Shown here piece by piece: positions 11,230 through 23,500 of a stretch of 64,000 bases of DNA. The position numbers and the translations under genes were made by a program. The notes under the pieces are model-generated. The model was not told where the DNA came from, did not search any database, and saw nothing but the letters and a program-made list of their open reading frames with translations. Source of the stretch: Loxodes magnus (lineage: Eukaryota; Ciliophora; Karyorelictea; Loxodida; Loxodidae); contig CAMPDV010001214.1 in assembly GCA_946699065.1 (NCBI GenBank), forward strand, positions 62,001-126,000, in the 5' to 3' direction. How positions within the stretch are numbered: position 1 is the first letter of the stretch; each line of letters opens with the position of its first letter.

Positions 11230-12960
11230 TTATGCATAATCTAACTTACTTTATAATTTCATTTATCTTATCTGATATTTTGGAAGCATATACAATCATC
11301 TTTCGCATCAAAAGTTATTTAATCAAACTCCATTCAAATTTACTTTACTTAAATTATTGCTGACAATAGATCTAAGATTAACTGTCAATGCGTTTATTAA
11401 CGAATGAATCTCTGTTAATTTCTAGTTTTTCAGTAATCCTATGAACTAATAAAATTCTTAATTTATTACCTTATTTCTTATCGTAAGTAAATTATTATAT
11501 TTATTAAATTGGAACATAGCAATCCAACTATTAAATCTGAACAATCTTTAACTGTTTTAAATCAATATAATAAATTTCATTTATTGGTAGTATTCATCCT
11601 AAGGCACCAACATATATTATATTGTAATTTCCAATTGGTACCTATTTATTAGCAATTTCTTTTAATCTTATTTATAAATTTTCAAATATATGATGCTAGC
11701 ATATTTGTTTAGTCCACTATTAATAATCTATCTCATTTTAATTATTTTCACTCTTTCTTTATTTTTATTTTGAAACAGTTAATCAATTACTAAAAGCTGG
11801 TAAATTATTTAATGAATAAGGTGTTAGTATGTTTAGGAATTATGCCAATTTCTTATAATTTCCAGGATTTTACTTAATTAGTAGTATCATATTGTTAAAT
11901 ATTTTTAATAGTTTAAATTTTCCTATTCCAGTTGATCCTAATGGAAGAAGTATGTATTAAATATTTTGCTTTTCAAAATTAAATAAATTAAATAGCTAAC
12001 TTTTAATTTATTTATAGTTGAATATATATAATTTCTAATATTTTAAGTTTAACTTTATTTTTTTATTTTTCATTTTCTAGTTTTTTTTCTGAATTTATAA
12101 GTTAATTTTGTTGGATAATGTTTATTGTTTATTAATTCTGTATCAAATATTTAAAACGCATATTCATTGTTACTTTCTGTAGTATTATTTCTTTTAAATA
12201 TACAGTCAGTATCTTCTTAATGTCTCATGTTTATATAAAAATGAGTTAATTTTAGCAATTTTAGGTAAAAGATTTTTGTTTATACTTTTAGAATCTAAAA
12301 AAGTAAATTATTAGATTATTATTTTTTTATTTTTAGTTCTTATAGTAATTACTTTTTTTCCTATACTAAATAATAGAATCAATTCATAATAAGTTATATT
12401 TTTTTAATTCTTTGCTACTACTCTCAAATAAACGATTCGGAGTAAAGTTTGCTTTAGTCATATGCAAAAAATATCGTAATTTATCTTCGAAAAATAATGC
12501 TTATTATTTATATCTTTCAAATTAGTAAATATTATTAGATATTAGATTAGATTAATTTTTATTAAATTTAAGTTTTCGTTATTTATCTCGACTTAGTTTT
12601 ACATTTAATGAGAACATTTGCAAATTATTCTACTTTCCAAACTTCTAAGTATTTCTAAAATTTTATATTTCTCAAAAAAGGATTAATTCAAATATATTAT
12701 AATTTACTATTCTACGTTATAAGAGTTTTAATAAATATCTATTTCCAAAATCCCTTACAATCCATTATTTTTATTTCACTTTTTGTCATGTTTTCAATTT
12801 TATACTTTAGTACATTATTAATATCTAATACAAGCTAAGCATCCTAATTGGTTATTCATAATTGAAGTTAAGGTTTCATGAACGGCAGTATAAATTTATC
12901 ATTCCGTCAGGATTTTATAATTGCCTTTTAATAAAAAAGCCAATTTCTTATATCTTAACA
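11230..12960 (-). CDS. Pif1-like helicase, probably a relic of a mobile element
   Basis: Around 11950-11911 the minus strand reads PLGSTGIGKFKLL, a P-loop (GxxGxGK) with the usual Ser/Thr after Lys replaced by Phe. About 80 codons further it reads IFENLQIRLKEIANKQVPIG, then NYNIIYVGALGWILPINE. This matches the Pif1 pattern of a short Leu/Ile helix, RL-R-IR-N, FGG and GDF-QLPP, but with the acidic residue and the Gln of GDFxQLPP replaced. The UGA in GALGW is at an aromatic position. Upstream (12960-12000) is protein-like sequence (AVHETLTSIMNNQLGC, DKLRYFLHMTKANFTPN). Eukaryotic Pif1-family helicases unwind DNA; Helitron elements carry a Pif1-like domain. No rolling-circle nuclease motif was seen. 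Loss of key residues argues for a non-functional copy. Confidence 0.5.
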
Positions 12961-14659
12961 TATAATCTTAATTTGCGGTTTAGTTCTTTTGCTATTTTTA
13001 TCGACTTTCCTTTTTAATTTGTTGGTTTATTTAGTTTTTATTTAATGTTAGGTGCATTAGTGTAAAATGATAGTAACTATAATTGTAATTAGTTTGATTA
13101 ATTTAATTTTATAACATCAATAATGATGTTTTATTTTAGCTAAAATTAAAGTATTATTCTCTAATGTTGCTGTTTATACTTATATATAATTAATATGATT
13201 AATGATATAAAATGTATTATGTAATATATGCTTCATACTTATAATTCAAATCTAAATTAATCTTTATTATAATTTAGTGAAGAGAAAGTTCCCTATAATT
13301 CTCTATTAAAGTAACTAGTTTTGCTATTTTACTAACTGCTACTTAATTTATTACATATCCCTTTTACATAATCTAGATATTTTCATCTATTTTTAGTTAT
13401 TTTTAAACTAAATAACTAAAAATAAAATAAATCTCATTTACTAAAGCTAAAATTAATAGAATAGCTTCTATAATTTATTACTTTTAAACTATTATTAAAT
13501 TACAATACTTTAAAACCTTAAACTTTGCTAGATAAGAAAGGAAAATAACCTATTAAGGATATAATAGATTAGATATAAGCATTAATTTTTTATTTATTGC
13601 TAAATAAATTTAATTCGGAAAGATAATTGAAATCTCATTAGTACAAGAAATATTCCATTATAAGTCTTGCCTTACGTTACTATATTAACTTTGAGTAAGT
13701 TTCATTAAAGCATAAAGTAAACATAGCTACAGACCTCAAGACAATCATATTAAGAATCTCTCTTAGAGCATAAATTTATTTCCTCCTAGGTATGAATTTA
13801 ATATTTTTAAGGATTTTAGGAGATTATTTAGTATACTAAGATTGAGAGAAGCACATAATGATACTCCTACAGACTTTTTATTTTATACTTAAGCATTTTT
13901 TTAAATTTTCTTTGTAATTGAATATTCTTTTTAATAATCTAAGTTATAATGAAACTTAGAGCTATTGAAATCCCTAATACTTTTAACTAAATAATTTTAG
14001 AATGCTGTTACAAATGTTAAATGATATAGGAATTAAAAATAGAAATAGTATCCAGTTTATAAAAGGATATAATAATTAAAATTAATTTTAGAGATTATAA
14101 TAAGTAATTGTATGATATAATAATAATACTTCCAGTTATTATTAGTAAACCATATAATTATACTCAATCTATCATACTTTTCATTTATTTTCTATTATCA
14201 TTAATCTTACATAAGTTGAACCAATATAATAGTAAGCCAGGCTTAAATTAAGGCATCAAGAATAACTTTTTGGGATTATATAATTAGTTCTAAATAGAAA
14301 ATTATCAAAGCAATATATACTAAAGTCTATAAAATTAATTTAACACTTTATAAAGTAAGCTATTAACATTAGAGTTTAAAATATCTTAGGTAAAATAATA
14401 ATAACAAAGAGAAATAATAGTATTCTCATATATTCACTTAATTAACCTAATAATAAACCATGTAATATAATATTTTACTTAAAAACCATATAGTTAAAAT
14501 AAACACATTAAGTGGATTAAGATTTATCAGATAATAAATAATTAAAATTTAACTTTAAGATATTCAAGCATAGTTATATCAACAATCAGTCCTTTAATTA
14601 AAATAATTTATTCACTTGATAAATCTTTCAGCTAATTAGTGAATTATCTTAGTTATAAT
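12961..14659. other. AT-rich interval without recognisable gene
   Basis: No RNA gene, motif or long repeat seen. The 5' end of the helicase-like frame may extend into its left side. Confidence 0.4.
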
Positions 14660-14990
14660 AACCCTTCTTAAATTTTTAAGGCTTTTTCATCCTTATGATC
14701 TCTAAATAAGAAACTTCAGCGGTAATTCATTTTCTCTTTATTTTTAAATCCTAGAAACAATTTTTTCTTTCTTTAACTTGATATCAAATTAAAACTTAAT
14801 TATTGCCTTTAATTTTCAATTTTTTTGTCCGGATATTTCAAAGATTTCAAATAAAGCTTAATTGGTTTAAGTTTTTCGTTTTTCAATTATCTAGATAATC
14901 CTTTCAAAGCATTCTAAATTTTTCTTGTTTTTCGATTAATTTATAAGCAATCTCCTTCTTTATGAGTTTTTATATTCTTATTATTTATAT
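14660..14990 (-). CDS. Hypothetical charged helical protein segment
   Basis: The minus strand reads KEIAYKLIEKQEKFRMLWKD, YLDNWKTKNLNQL and KERKNCFQDLKIKRKWITAE. The Trp codons here are mostly UGA. The amino-acid balance (K, E, Q, aromatic spacing) is that of a coil-forming protein and is not expected from random AT-rich DNA. No start, stop or family identified. Confidence 0.3.
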
Positions 14991-15959
14991 AAGTGAGAAT
15001 CAATATATGATACTTTACTATGATAAGAGAATTATCTAAATAACATAAGATATTATTAATTTATGAGCATTTAAAACATTTTTCTAGCTTCGATACTAAT
15101 ATTAAGTTTCATACCTAAAACTTAGCAAGACTGTTTACTATGACTTATAAGTAATTATTTCAATTTTCAAATTAAGAGTTTATTTTGATGTTAAAATATC
15201 TTTATAATTTTATTTCTTTAATCTTAAATAAAAGTATGCTACCACTTTATTAATTTATTTATCATATTTAAATTTACCAAATGTTTATTCTTATGCTAAT
15301 AATACCTATTTTTCCTATAGTAAATAATAATTTTATTAGTAAAAGATTAATATATTATCTATTAATATTCTATTATCTAGAATATCTTTGCTATGTCTAA
15401 ATTACTTACTATAAATTTATAAATTTTATTACTTTTTATAGTTTAAAATAGTATGTTTACTATAAATTATAATTATTTAAAATTATTATTTAAACAGATA
15501 CTTTACTAAATGGAGAGAATGTATAGTTTCATTAGTTAAATATTTATTAGTATAAATATAGATAGTTTTGTTGCTTATAAGAATTAAGTAAACTTAGTTA
15601 ATTTTTCATTAAGTTTATTCTGCACATTGTTAGAATTAAAAAATAGATCTTTTGAGGATTAAGATTTAAAGCATATAGCATAAGTAAAAAATCTAAACTA
15701 ATAAGTTTCATATATTTACTGAGATTATTTAAAATTAAACATTATACAGAAACTAAAACTTTTATGAAGAAGCAAGATTAATAAATAGATTATAATCTTT
15801 ATAAAAATGTCAAAATAATAATAAAACAAATAAATTGTAAAATTAATTAACTATGATCAACAATTGGACTATATAAAATCAAATTAAAAAATAGAATTTA
15901 AATAATCTAAAAAAGTAAATAAATTCTTATAATTAATAGAAAGAGATATAAACACTCTT

Positions 15960-16440
15960 CAAAGAATATTAAAAGAGAATTAATTTTAATTTCTATTAAA
16001 ATATAAATTTATTAAACTAATAAAAAATAAAATAATTCAACCTTAATTGTAAAATGACAATTCCTGAGAGGATTAAGTTTTAATTTTAAAGAGAAAAATA
16101 TTTTCTTTAAGGAAGTATCTTTTTGCGAATTTTTCTTTACATAATTTATTTCTCGATAATTTAGATTTGATCCTTTGCTTATTTTACAATCAAATTTTGG
16201 TGTAAACAAAAATCAAATTTTTTGTGTTTAAAGCTTAAGTTTAGAAATCAATTTTCCTTAAGTCTCGAAATTATCTGCAAATGATACAGATTCACTTCAA
16301 GGTTTTTGGTAAAAGTTTCTCAAGTTTTTCATTAGTTTTTTTATCATATAAGCAAAATCTTTATTAGCAAAAATATTAAATATTTTCTTATAATTCATAA
16401 ACTTAAAGTGATTCCTAATTAGAATTAATATCTTGAAGAG
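15960..16440 (-). CDS. Hypothetical protein segment
   Basis: The minus strand reads NLEVNLYHLQIISRLKENWF, then HQNLIVKQAKDQIQIIEKQI and RKIRKKILPQRKYFSLQ. The Gln codons are TAA/TAG/CAA. The sequence looks protein-like but has no family signature. A 65-codon ATG frame on the same strand (16209-16012) is an alternative reading without UAR codons. Confidence 0.3.
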
Positions 16441-19389
16441 AACGCATCCAAAAAACTGCAAGTGGAATTTAAATTTTATAATATGAATTTTACATAGAAA
16501 TTTGTATTTGTGTTAAATGCCTTGTAATATATCCTTGTTGAATTATTAAGAGACACGTTAAAAGCATAACGATTAATAGTTATGCTTTTCAAATTTCCTA
16601 ATCTAAAAATTATATATTTTTTAAATTATACATATTTATTTTTCCATCTAAATTAATTAAAAAAATTATTAATAAATTGAAGTTTCTTAAGAATTTTAAA
16701 TGCTTAAATTTTATTTTTATTTTGACTAATTCTACTAAATTTTAGCTTTAATTATTTTGATTACTGTAAATTAGATAAATTATTATCATTATTAAATGAA
16801 GTTTTTTTTAAATAATTCAATTATTTAAGTAAAATCATTTTAATATAAAGAAATGCTTACTTTTTTAACTAAAATACTAAAATTTTTGGCATTAAAAATA
16901 TTATATTTAATGAAATTCTTTAATTTTAAAGATTTTTTTATTCTATAAATTTATTAATTTTTAATTAAATTTTTACCATTTTTCTTATTTATATGCAACC
17001 GATTAAGAAATAATTAAACTTTTTAAGGTTTTCGAAAATAACTTATTTTACTTTCTTTAACTATAATTATGTATAGATATCCTAAATTTTCTTAAGTATT
17101 TTTATAATATAATAATAATAACTCGTATATCAGATCTTTAATCATAAAATTAAAAAATTAATTTAATAGTTTATTTTTTAATCACCTTTTACTTACTATC
17201 TTACTAAAATTCCAAATTATTTAATATATTAGGATTATAGCTAAAGACTTATTTTGTATTTTTATAATTAGACGTTGATAGTAATGTTTTTTAATAAACT
17301 ACGGATAATTGGAAAAAATTTATCGAATGAATGAAAAAATATTTAGAAGTAATAGTAATTTAGAATTATTAGGTTATTGATGTTTAAATTTTTAGATTTA
17401 ATACAGATTTGTTAATTATTTAAAAAAACTAAATACTAATTAAAAAAAACAATTAAAAATGCTTTTAATTTAAAGAAATTGAGCAAAAACTTTGAAACTT
17501 ACAGCAAATAAAATAAAATAATTTGATGACTTCAATATTTTAAAGTTCAAATCTTAAAAAATACTTAAAATTCAAATTTTATATTATTCATACATAAAAA
17601 TTAGTTTACAAAGGAAAATAAAATTATTTTCTTTAGTTTAAACAATAAAATTATTTATTTCCCAAATAAGAAAAAAGTTTAAATTACGAAAATTATAAAT
17701 TTAAAATATAATAATTTTTACTATTTTTCATCGTAATTCTAATATTTATTGGAATTTAAAATGCTTTAAGTATATTTTAAGAAATGTTGATTACTGTAAG
17801 AAAGATACAAGAAAAGTAACTAGTTTATGTTTTAATATGTTAATATCTATAAAAAATAAGTTTTATTCAAAATAAAAATAGTATCCCAAAGAAATTAATA
17901 TTTCTTTACATTTTACCACATATTATAAGAATTTAATTTTTTAGTCTATATAATTTTCTTAAAACATAATATATTAAAAAATAATATCAAGATAGTTTAT
18001 ATTCATAAGTCTGAAAATTATAAATTAATTTTAAATTATTTTCAAATTAAAAAAATTAAATCATAATGCAAAATAAACTAAAAAATCTAATTAGTAATGT
18101 AAAATAAAATATTATTTTTATTATTAAATTACAGATTTATAATTAAAATGCTAAATTAAAAAGAAAATTTCTATATAAGAACATATTTCATTAATTTTTC
18201 TTAAATAAAGCATCTTATAAAAAATGCAATTTAAATAAATAAAATGAAAAAGATTGTACTTTTATAATTTACGATTAAAAAAATTTCTCTAATTAGAATG
18301 GGAAAATATAAAATTACGAACAATTTTAAACTCTTTACGACTAAGTGCAAAATTATTGTAAAGATAAAAATAAAATATTTTTCTTTTATAATTATTAAAT
18401 ATCTCTTACATTTTTTAAATTTATTATAATAAAATTATTTTAATATAAAGAATTTTTTACTTTTTATCTAGATATTAAGATTTTTGGAAATAAAATTATT
18501 ATATTTAATGAAATTCTGTAATTTTTCAGATTTTTTTTGTTTTTATTCAATGAATTTTTAAATCCTTAATTCTTTAGATATTTTGTCAAGCTTCTCGAAT
18601 TTTCTATCATATACTGTTTTTAACAAAAGAATTAATATTTTAAAAATCTTCCGAGGAATTTAGTTTACTTCCTTTAATCTTTAATTGTAAAAGAATCACA
18701 GATTTAATCAGGTTTTAATAACTCTTTATTCAAATTTTTAATAGTAAAGTAACTTCTCTTGAGGATATTGTTGTTTTTACTAACTGATCTCCGGAAGTCC
18801 AAAATCCAGAGCTTTTTAGCAAATTATATTTTCATAAATTCATAATTTTTTTTAATTAAGCGTTATTTTTATTGTTTTATTATAAATTTACAAAAATTAA
18901 AACAGAATTATTTTTTAATTTTTTTAAAGTAAAATTTATAATAAAAGTTAGTATATTATTTTTTTATTTATTAAATAATTTTATAGTACCAAAATTTTAT
19001 ATCCATACTCAAATAATTAATAGTTAAAAAATCAAAGTAAAAATAATTTAAAGTTTATGCTTTTTATTTATTATGAAAAATTTGACTGTTGCTAAGCTAA
19101 AATTATTTTAGATTACATTATATCTTTTAAGGTATTAATTTAAATTCAATGAATTCCGTTTTTTTAATTAATATTCTCAAACTTACTTCATATTCGACAT
19201 TTTCTTGATGCTTTACTCGCCACTATTTTCTCTAAACTACAAATTACTATTTGAATGGAAGATATCTATTGTAATTCACTCTAAATTCACTCCTATTTAT
19301 ATTTAAATTATATACTTACTTTCTTTTATACTTAACCATCTTTAAGATCTTGTAATAATTTTGAATATTTCACTTTCTTATCTATTTCT
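16441..19389. other. AT-rich interval without recognisable gene
   Basis: Extreme AT content with many short A and T runs. No RNA gene, repeat or motif recognised on either strand. Confidence 0.45.
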
Positions 19390-20480
19390 CTTATCCACCT
19401 GATATTACTCCTTTTATATCTCCAGTCAGCACTAATTCGTAAATTTCTCCGTAATGTACTCGTAATTATATTAACCTTTCATCTTTTTAGAAATTCCATA
19501 TTTTTATAATGTGTCATATTATCAAGATATTATAAAATTATTATCAGTTGCTATTACTAACGTTCTCATTAAATTTGTAGCAATAAAGTTTTTATGTTTT
19601 TTTTGTTAGAAAGTTTCATATTTTGATTGCTTTTTTCATGACATCCAGATATTATTAATTTTTTTCATGATTAAATTCTATTGTTCTTATCGAATCTTGA
19701 TATCCTTAGAGAATTCGAATACATTAACCAGTTGAAAAATTTCATATTTTTATAGTTTAATCAGAACTTTCCGAAACGATTCATTTGTTACCATTATTGA
19801 TCTAGCATAATTCGTGTGTCCCATCAAAGTACTTTTTAAGGTCACATTCAAAAATTCTCATACTTATATTGTACTAGCATAACTTCCTGAAACTATTTAT
19901 TTCTAGTCCCTCTTTACAGCTTCATTCGCTCGTTCGGTCTAAGTACTCTTATAGAAATCACTCAGAAAATCCCAAATCTTTATAGTCGAATCATTACTTC
20001 CTGATATGATTATTTCTAGTCACTCGTGACCGCTATCGAATAAATTCAATTCATATGTTTCAGCAAAGTATCAAAAGATTAGGGCAATTTCAATTACATA
20101 TTATTTAAATTTCCTCCATTTAAGTTGCATTTGGTTAGTTTCCCATTCCTTAGATTGACCACTTATAAATTTGAGTTTCTTAGATTACAATCTTGAAAAT
20201 TTGATTCACTCAATTAGCACCTTAGATTCTTATTCCCTCAAAAATTTTTTATATAAAATTATAGTTAAAACATTTTAAGATTGCTATCGCTTTTGCAGAA
20301 GCTTATTCTACTTTGATATCAGCCTTAGATAATTCTATGATATCATTCAATTTTTTTTTATCAAACCTTAACTTGATAACTGTTTGAATTTAATCAAAAC
20401 ATTTTAATTATTACATATGTTAGAAAAATTTAAAGGTTTTTCTTGAAAATTAGTATTTTCTAAAGCTTTATTTTAAAATT
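19390..20480 (-). CDS. Pentapeptide-repeat and WD40 protein, frame-shifted
   Basis: Reading the minus strand from about 20480: a helical segment (FKFFQHMQQLKCFDQIQTV, DIIELSKADIKVEQASAKAI) leads to GIRIQGANW. After a frame change comes a clear pentapeptide array at about 20220-20100 (NFQDC, NLRNS, NLQVV, NLRNG, NLNGG, NLNNM). WD40 blades follow: LLKHMNWIYSIAVTSD, then after one more 1-nt shift IISGSNDSTIKIWDF, IVSGSYASTIQVWEF and GHTNYARSI. UGA encodes the Trp of MNWIYS and QVWEF. This domain order (helical region, A(D/N)Lxx repeats, WD40) is common in ciliate multigene families. The later blades are eroded and there are at least two frame breaks, so this is probably a decaying gene. The N-terminus is not located. 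Confidence 0.65.
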
Positions 20481-21849
20481 TTTCTAATAATTTAGCAACA
20501 TTCTCTACTGTTAATAGTGTAAAATCATATTTAATTTATTATTTAAAATATTCATTTATTATATCTGTAATATTATAATTTTATTAAATTTTAATTCCAC
20601 ACTTTTCCGCAATAAAACTCATAACGCTAAAATAATTTTAATTAACTGATCTGAAATTTAATTAACATTTACTTCTTTATTTTTAACTTAGTTATATTTC
20701 TAAATCATTAACTTTATCTGTTTGTATTGATGTTTAATTATATGTAATAAGGCTACTATTTCTTCTTGTTACTATCTAGTTTATGATGGTAAATGTAATA
20801 TTTTTTCTAAATTTTAAATTATTTCTTCGATTTTTCTTATATTATTTTATAATTCCCTCTAATATTATTTAAGGTTTGAAGTACATACTTAATTGATGAT
20901 ATTGGAAAAGAGTTTTTAGATCATCAATATAACTTTAATGAAGTTAATTTACTATATCTTTTATTATTTTAATATTTGCAAATAATTCTATAAATTTTCA
21001 TTTAGTTTTGCTTTTTATTGAAATTCACTATGCTCTTCTCAAATTTTCAGTTGAAATCTAGTCTTTTAACTCAGATATTTAGCCTTTAAATATTTACTAA
21101 TGTGTTTTACAAAATATTTATTGAGCGACATAAGGCCAATTTTAATGCACTTTGAACACATTAAGCAACTATATTGAAGTATCTTAGGAATTCTTTTCTA
21201 AGAACCAAATTATTTTTTAGGACTTTTATAATTTTACTAATCCATTTATTAAACTAAAACAAGCTTATAGATTTTAATTAATTATATTATAAATTAAAAT
21301 TAAAGAGAATTTGTTTAAATGAAAACAAAGTGAAATTAATAAAATAATAAATTTGTTAAAATAGATATTATTTAATGCTTATAGCTAAGCAGTTTATTAA
21401 GCTCTTATTTATATTTTATTTATTTATTTTTTACATTTAAATATTTTAATTTTAGTCTTATCTTAAAAATTAATTCAAATTTTATATTTTTTAATGTCTA
21501 TATTTTGGTAATATTTCACATAATAATAGCAATATCGAGATATAGTGATAATACCTTGGTAAATACTTAAATCAATTGAAAATAATTTACTTTACTAAAT
21601 ACTTCGCTAGTCTTCCTCAGTTTTATACTATATCATGACAATTCTACTTATTTTCTTTTCACCTATTTTGATTTAGATATTTAACTGAAACGGGGACTAT
21701 TTTCGAATATTTATTAATACTGACTTATAAAGATTTCTACAAACATAGCAAGCAAATATTTTCAATTAAGTATTTTAAATCTTTAAATATTATCCTTAGG
21801 AGTAATAAGCAGTTTACAATTAATTAATTATAAACTTTAAAATTTCTCT
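20481..21849. other. AT-rich interval, possibly 5' part of the pentapeptide/WD40 gene
   Basis: The right-hand continuation of the minus-strand gene may lie in 20481-21100, but I see no family motif. The rest is featureless AT-rich DNA. Confidence 0.4.
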
Positions 21850-22124
21850 TTCGAGGGACTGGAAACTCCTTTCCAGCTAGACGACCCAGGGTACTCTCTC
21901 AATGCATATAGAGAGGATTTTCTGTTGCTTAATTCAATAGCTTCAGTCAGGGGGTTCCATAACTAGGAGCCGACAGTCTTCAAGTTGCTAGGAAGAGTGG
22001 ATAATCGGAAAGATTTTGTTTTCCTGCTGAGAATGACTCTAGCCATGGACCTTCTCAGTGGATAGGAACTTGACCTTATCCAAAATGCTAAAAGGTTTTA
22101 TGAGAATCAACTTCAGCTCCCATC
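21850..22124. ncRNA. GC-richer island with hairpins, candidate structured RNA
   Basis: About 275 bp stand out from their surroundings by much higher GC content and no homopolymer runs. On the plus strand there are four hairpins: ctggaaa/tttccag with loop ctcc (21859-21876); ctctct/agagag (21894-21915); ggttcc/ggagcc with a 7-nt loop, one G-U pair (21953-21971); and ctgagaa/ttctcag (22027-22058), extended by ttcct/aggaa (22021-22068). I could not match it to tRNA, 5S, U1-U6, SRP, RNase P, group I or II introns, or hammerhead consensus. Strand is undetermined since the stems work on either strand. A fragment of a longer RNA gene or a recent insertion is also possible. Confidence 0.45.
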
Positions 22125-22309
22125 ATCTTTTTAATTATCTAATTTTTAAATAATTCGTACATAATTTTAATATAACTATACATATAATAAAAAGTTTTAA
22201 AATTACATAGTAAACTCTTAATTTTACTATTATTTAATAATGATAATGAAATTAAAATGTTTAAAAGTGCCAATCTGGGCACTGTTTAAAATAAGTTGTT
22301 TTATCAGCA

Positions 22310-23116
22310 ATACTACTCATCATTCTTGATTATCTAATGAAATTATCTTCACTAAGGTCTTCTCAATTTCTTTGATTTCTCATTCTTATTATTTCAAAAG
22401 GTACTTCACATCATTTTCTTCTGTAAATATCTCCATGCTAGTTGCAATAGAGCCTCTAATATTTTTCTTATTCTTTACGCCCAAATTTTTTCTTGAAATT
22501 CTAAAATTTTTAGCAATTCTTGTACAAATGTCACTTACTATTACAGTAGTAGCATTTCTTCCTTACTTATCTGATTGGTTTTCGATTTATAACCTCTTTT
22601 TATTCTAATTCCATCTAATTTGTCTAATTAGCTATGTTGTGCTAATATTCTTTTGCTTAATAAACTCCAACTCTTGTTTTTATACGATATTTCCAAGCCT
22701 TGCTGTTTCTTATCTATGTTCAGTTTAAATGTTCGAATATGCTTGGAGTTCCCTTTCTTGATTAATAATTCTAATCTCTAAGTTATCTTATCCAAGCGAT
22801 AATAAATTTCTTAGTTCTTAATTTTCCTACTTAAGCCCTTTAATCTCTTCCTAGAGATTGGATATTTCAAATACTAACTAATAAACATTGATTTCCTTTT
22901 TAATTATCTTTGATGGAAGTTCTTTTCCTGTTATTATATTAGATTCCTTTCTTTTCATTACTTTAGGAGGTGTTTATTATAGTTATTAGGTTTTTATTAG
23001 TTTTGTAAGTGGGGAGAAGAAGACTCTTGCTAATTTTTTTATGGCTGCTTTTTCTCCAGAGCTTTTTTCTCTTCTTTGCTGAAGAAAAAGCCGGGAACAA
23101 GATTTTAAGAATCCAT
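22310..23116 (-). CDS. Coiled-coil ORF1-like protein of a retroelement family
   Basis: The ATG at 23116-23114 opens MDSQNLVPGFFFSKEEKK then KQPQKNQQESSSP, resembling the N-terminus of the gene at 40211 (MDQSLRLSKNQL, then a Q-rich and ESSSSS stretch). One frame change follows near 22990. The second frame then reads about 255 codons: EISNLQEEIKGLKQENQELR is a textbook heptad coiled coil, followed by further coil (IINQERELQAYSN, KQELEFIKQKN) and then SDICTRIAKNFRISRKN, a motif shared with the reading at 34750-35330. The first 150 codons of the second frame contain no UGA. LINE ORF1 proteins are coiled-coil RNA-binding chaperones; I infer that role from layout and from the many nearby LINE pieces, not from a recognised RNA-binding domain. 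Confidence 0.55.
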
Positions 23117-23480
23117 TTTTTTTAATTACTATTATTTAATAATAAATAAAAAAGATATTAAGTTTGAAGATAAATTAAACTTCTCAATAAATCTGTTAAA
23201 GCAATGCCATATTTCTTATTTCTAGATTAATTTACCAAATAATAAATCTATTTGTAGTTTAATTTGAGCATCAATTTTTGCATCTATGGCTTTTGGATTA
23301 CAATATTTTGATATTAACTGTAATATTTTTGCTCTCAAATTCTTGCACATCTTCAATTGATCTCTTATAAAATTAATTTTTTTGTCTTATAAATTTGTTT
23401 GTTAGAATTTTTTTAATTATAATTCCTCTTATTTCTGTTTATCTTATAAAAGGATTGATTTTAAGAGTTAATTTTTTATC

Positions 23481-23500
23481 TTTAAATAATCTAACAATTT
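23481..23500 (+). repeat. Left target-site duplication of LINE insertion
   Basis: The 20-bp string tttaaataatctaacaattt here recurs exactly at 25467-25486. Copy A has a single uninterrupted counterpart near 385-404 (with g for a in ctagca), so copy A represents the empty site. Confidence 0.9.
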
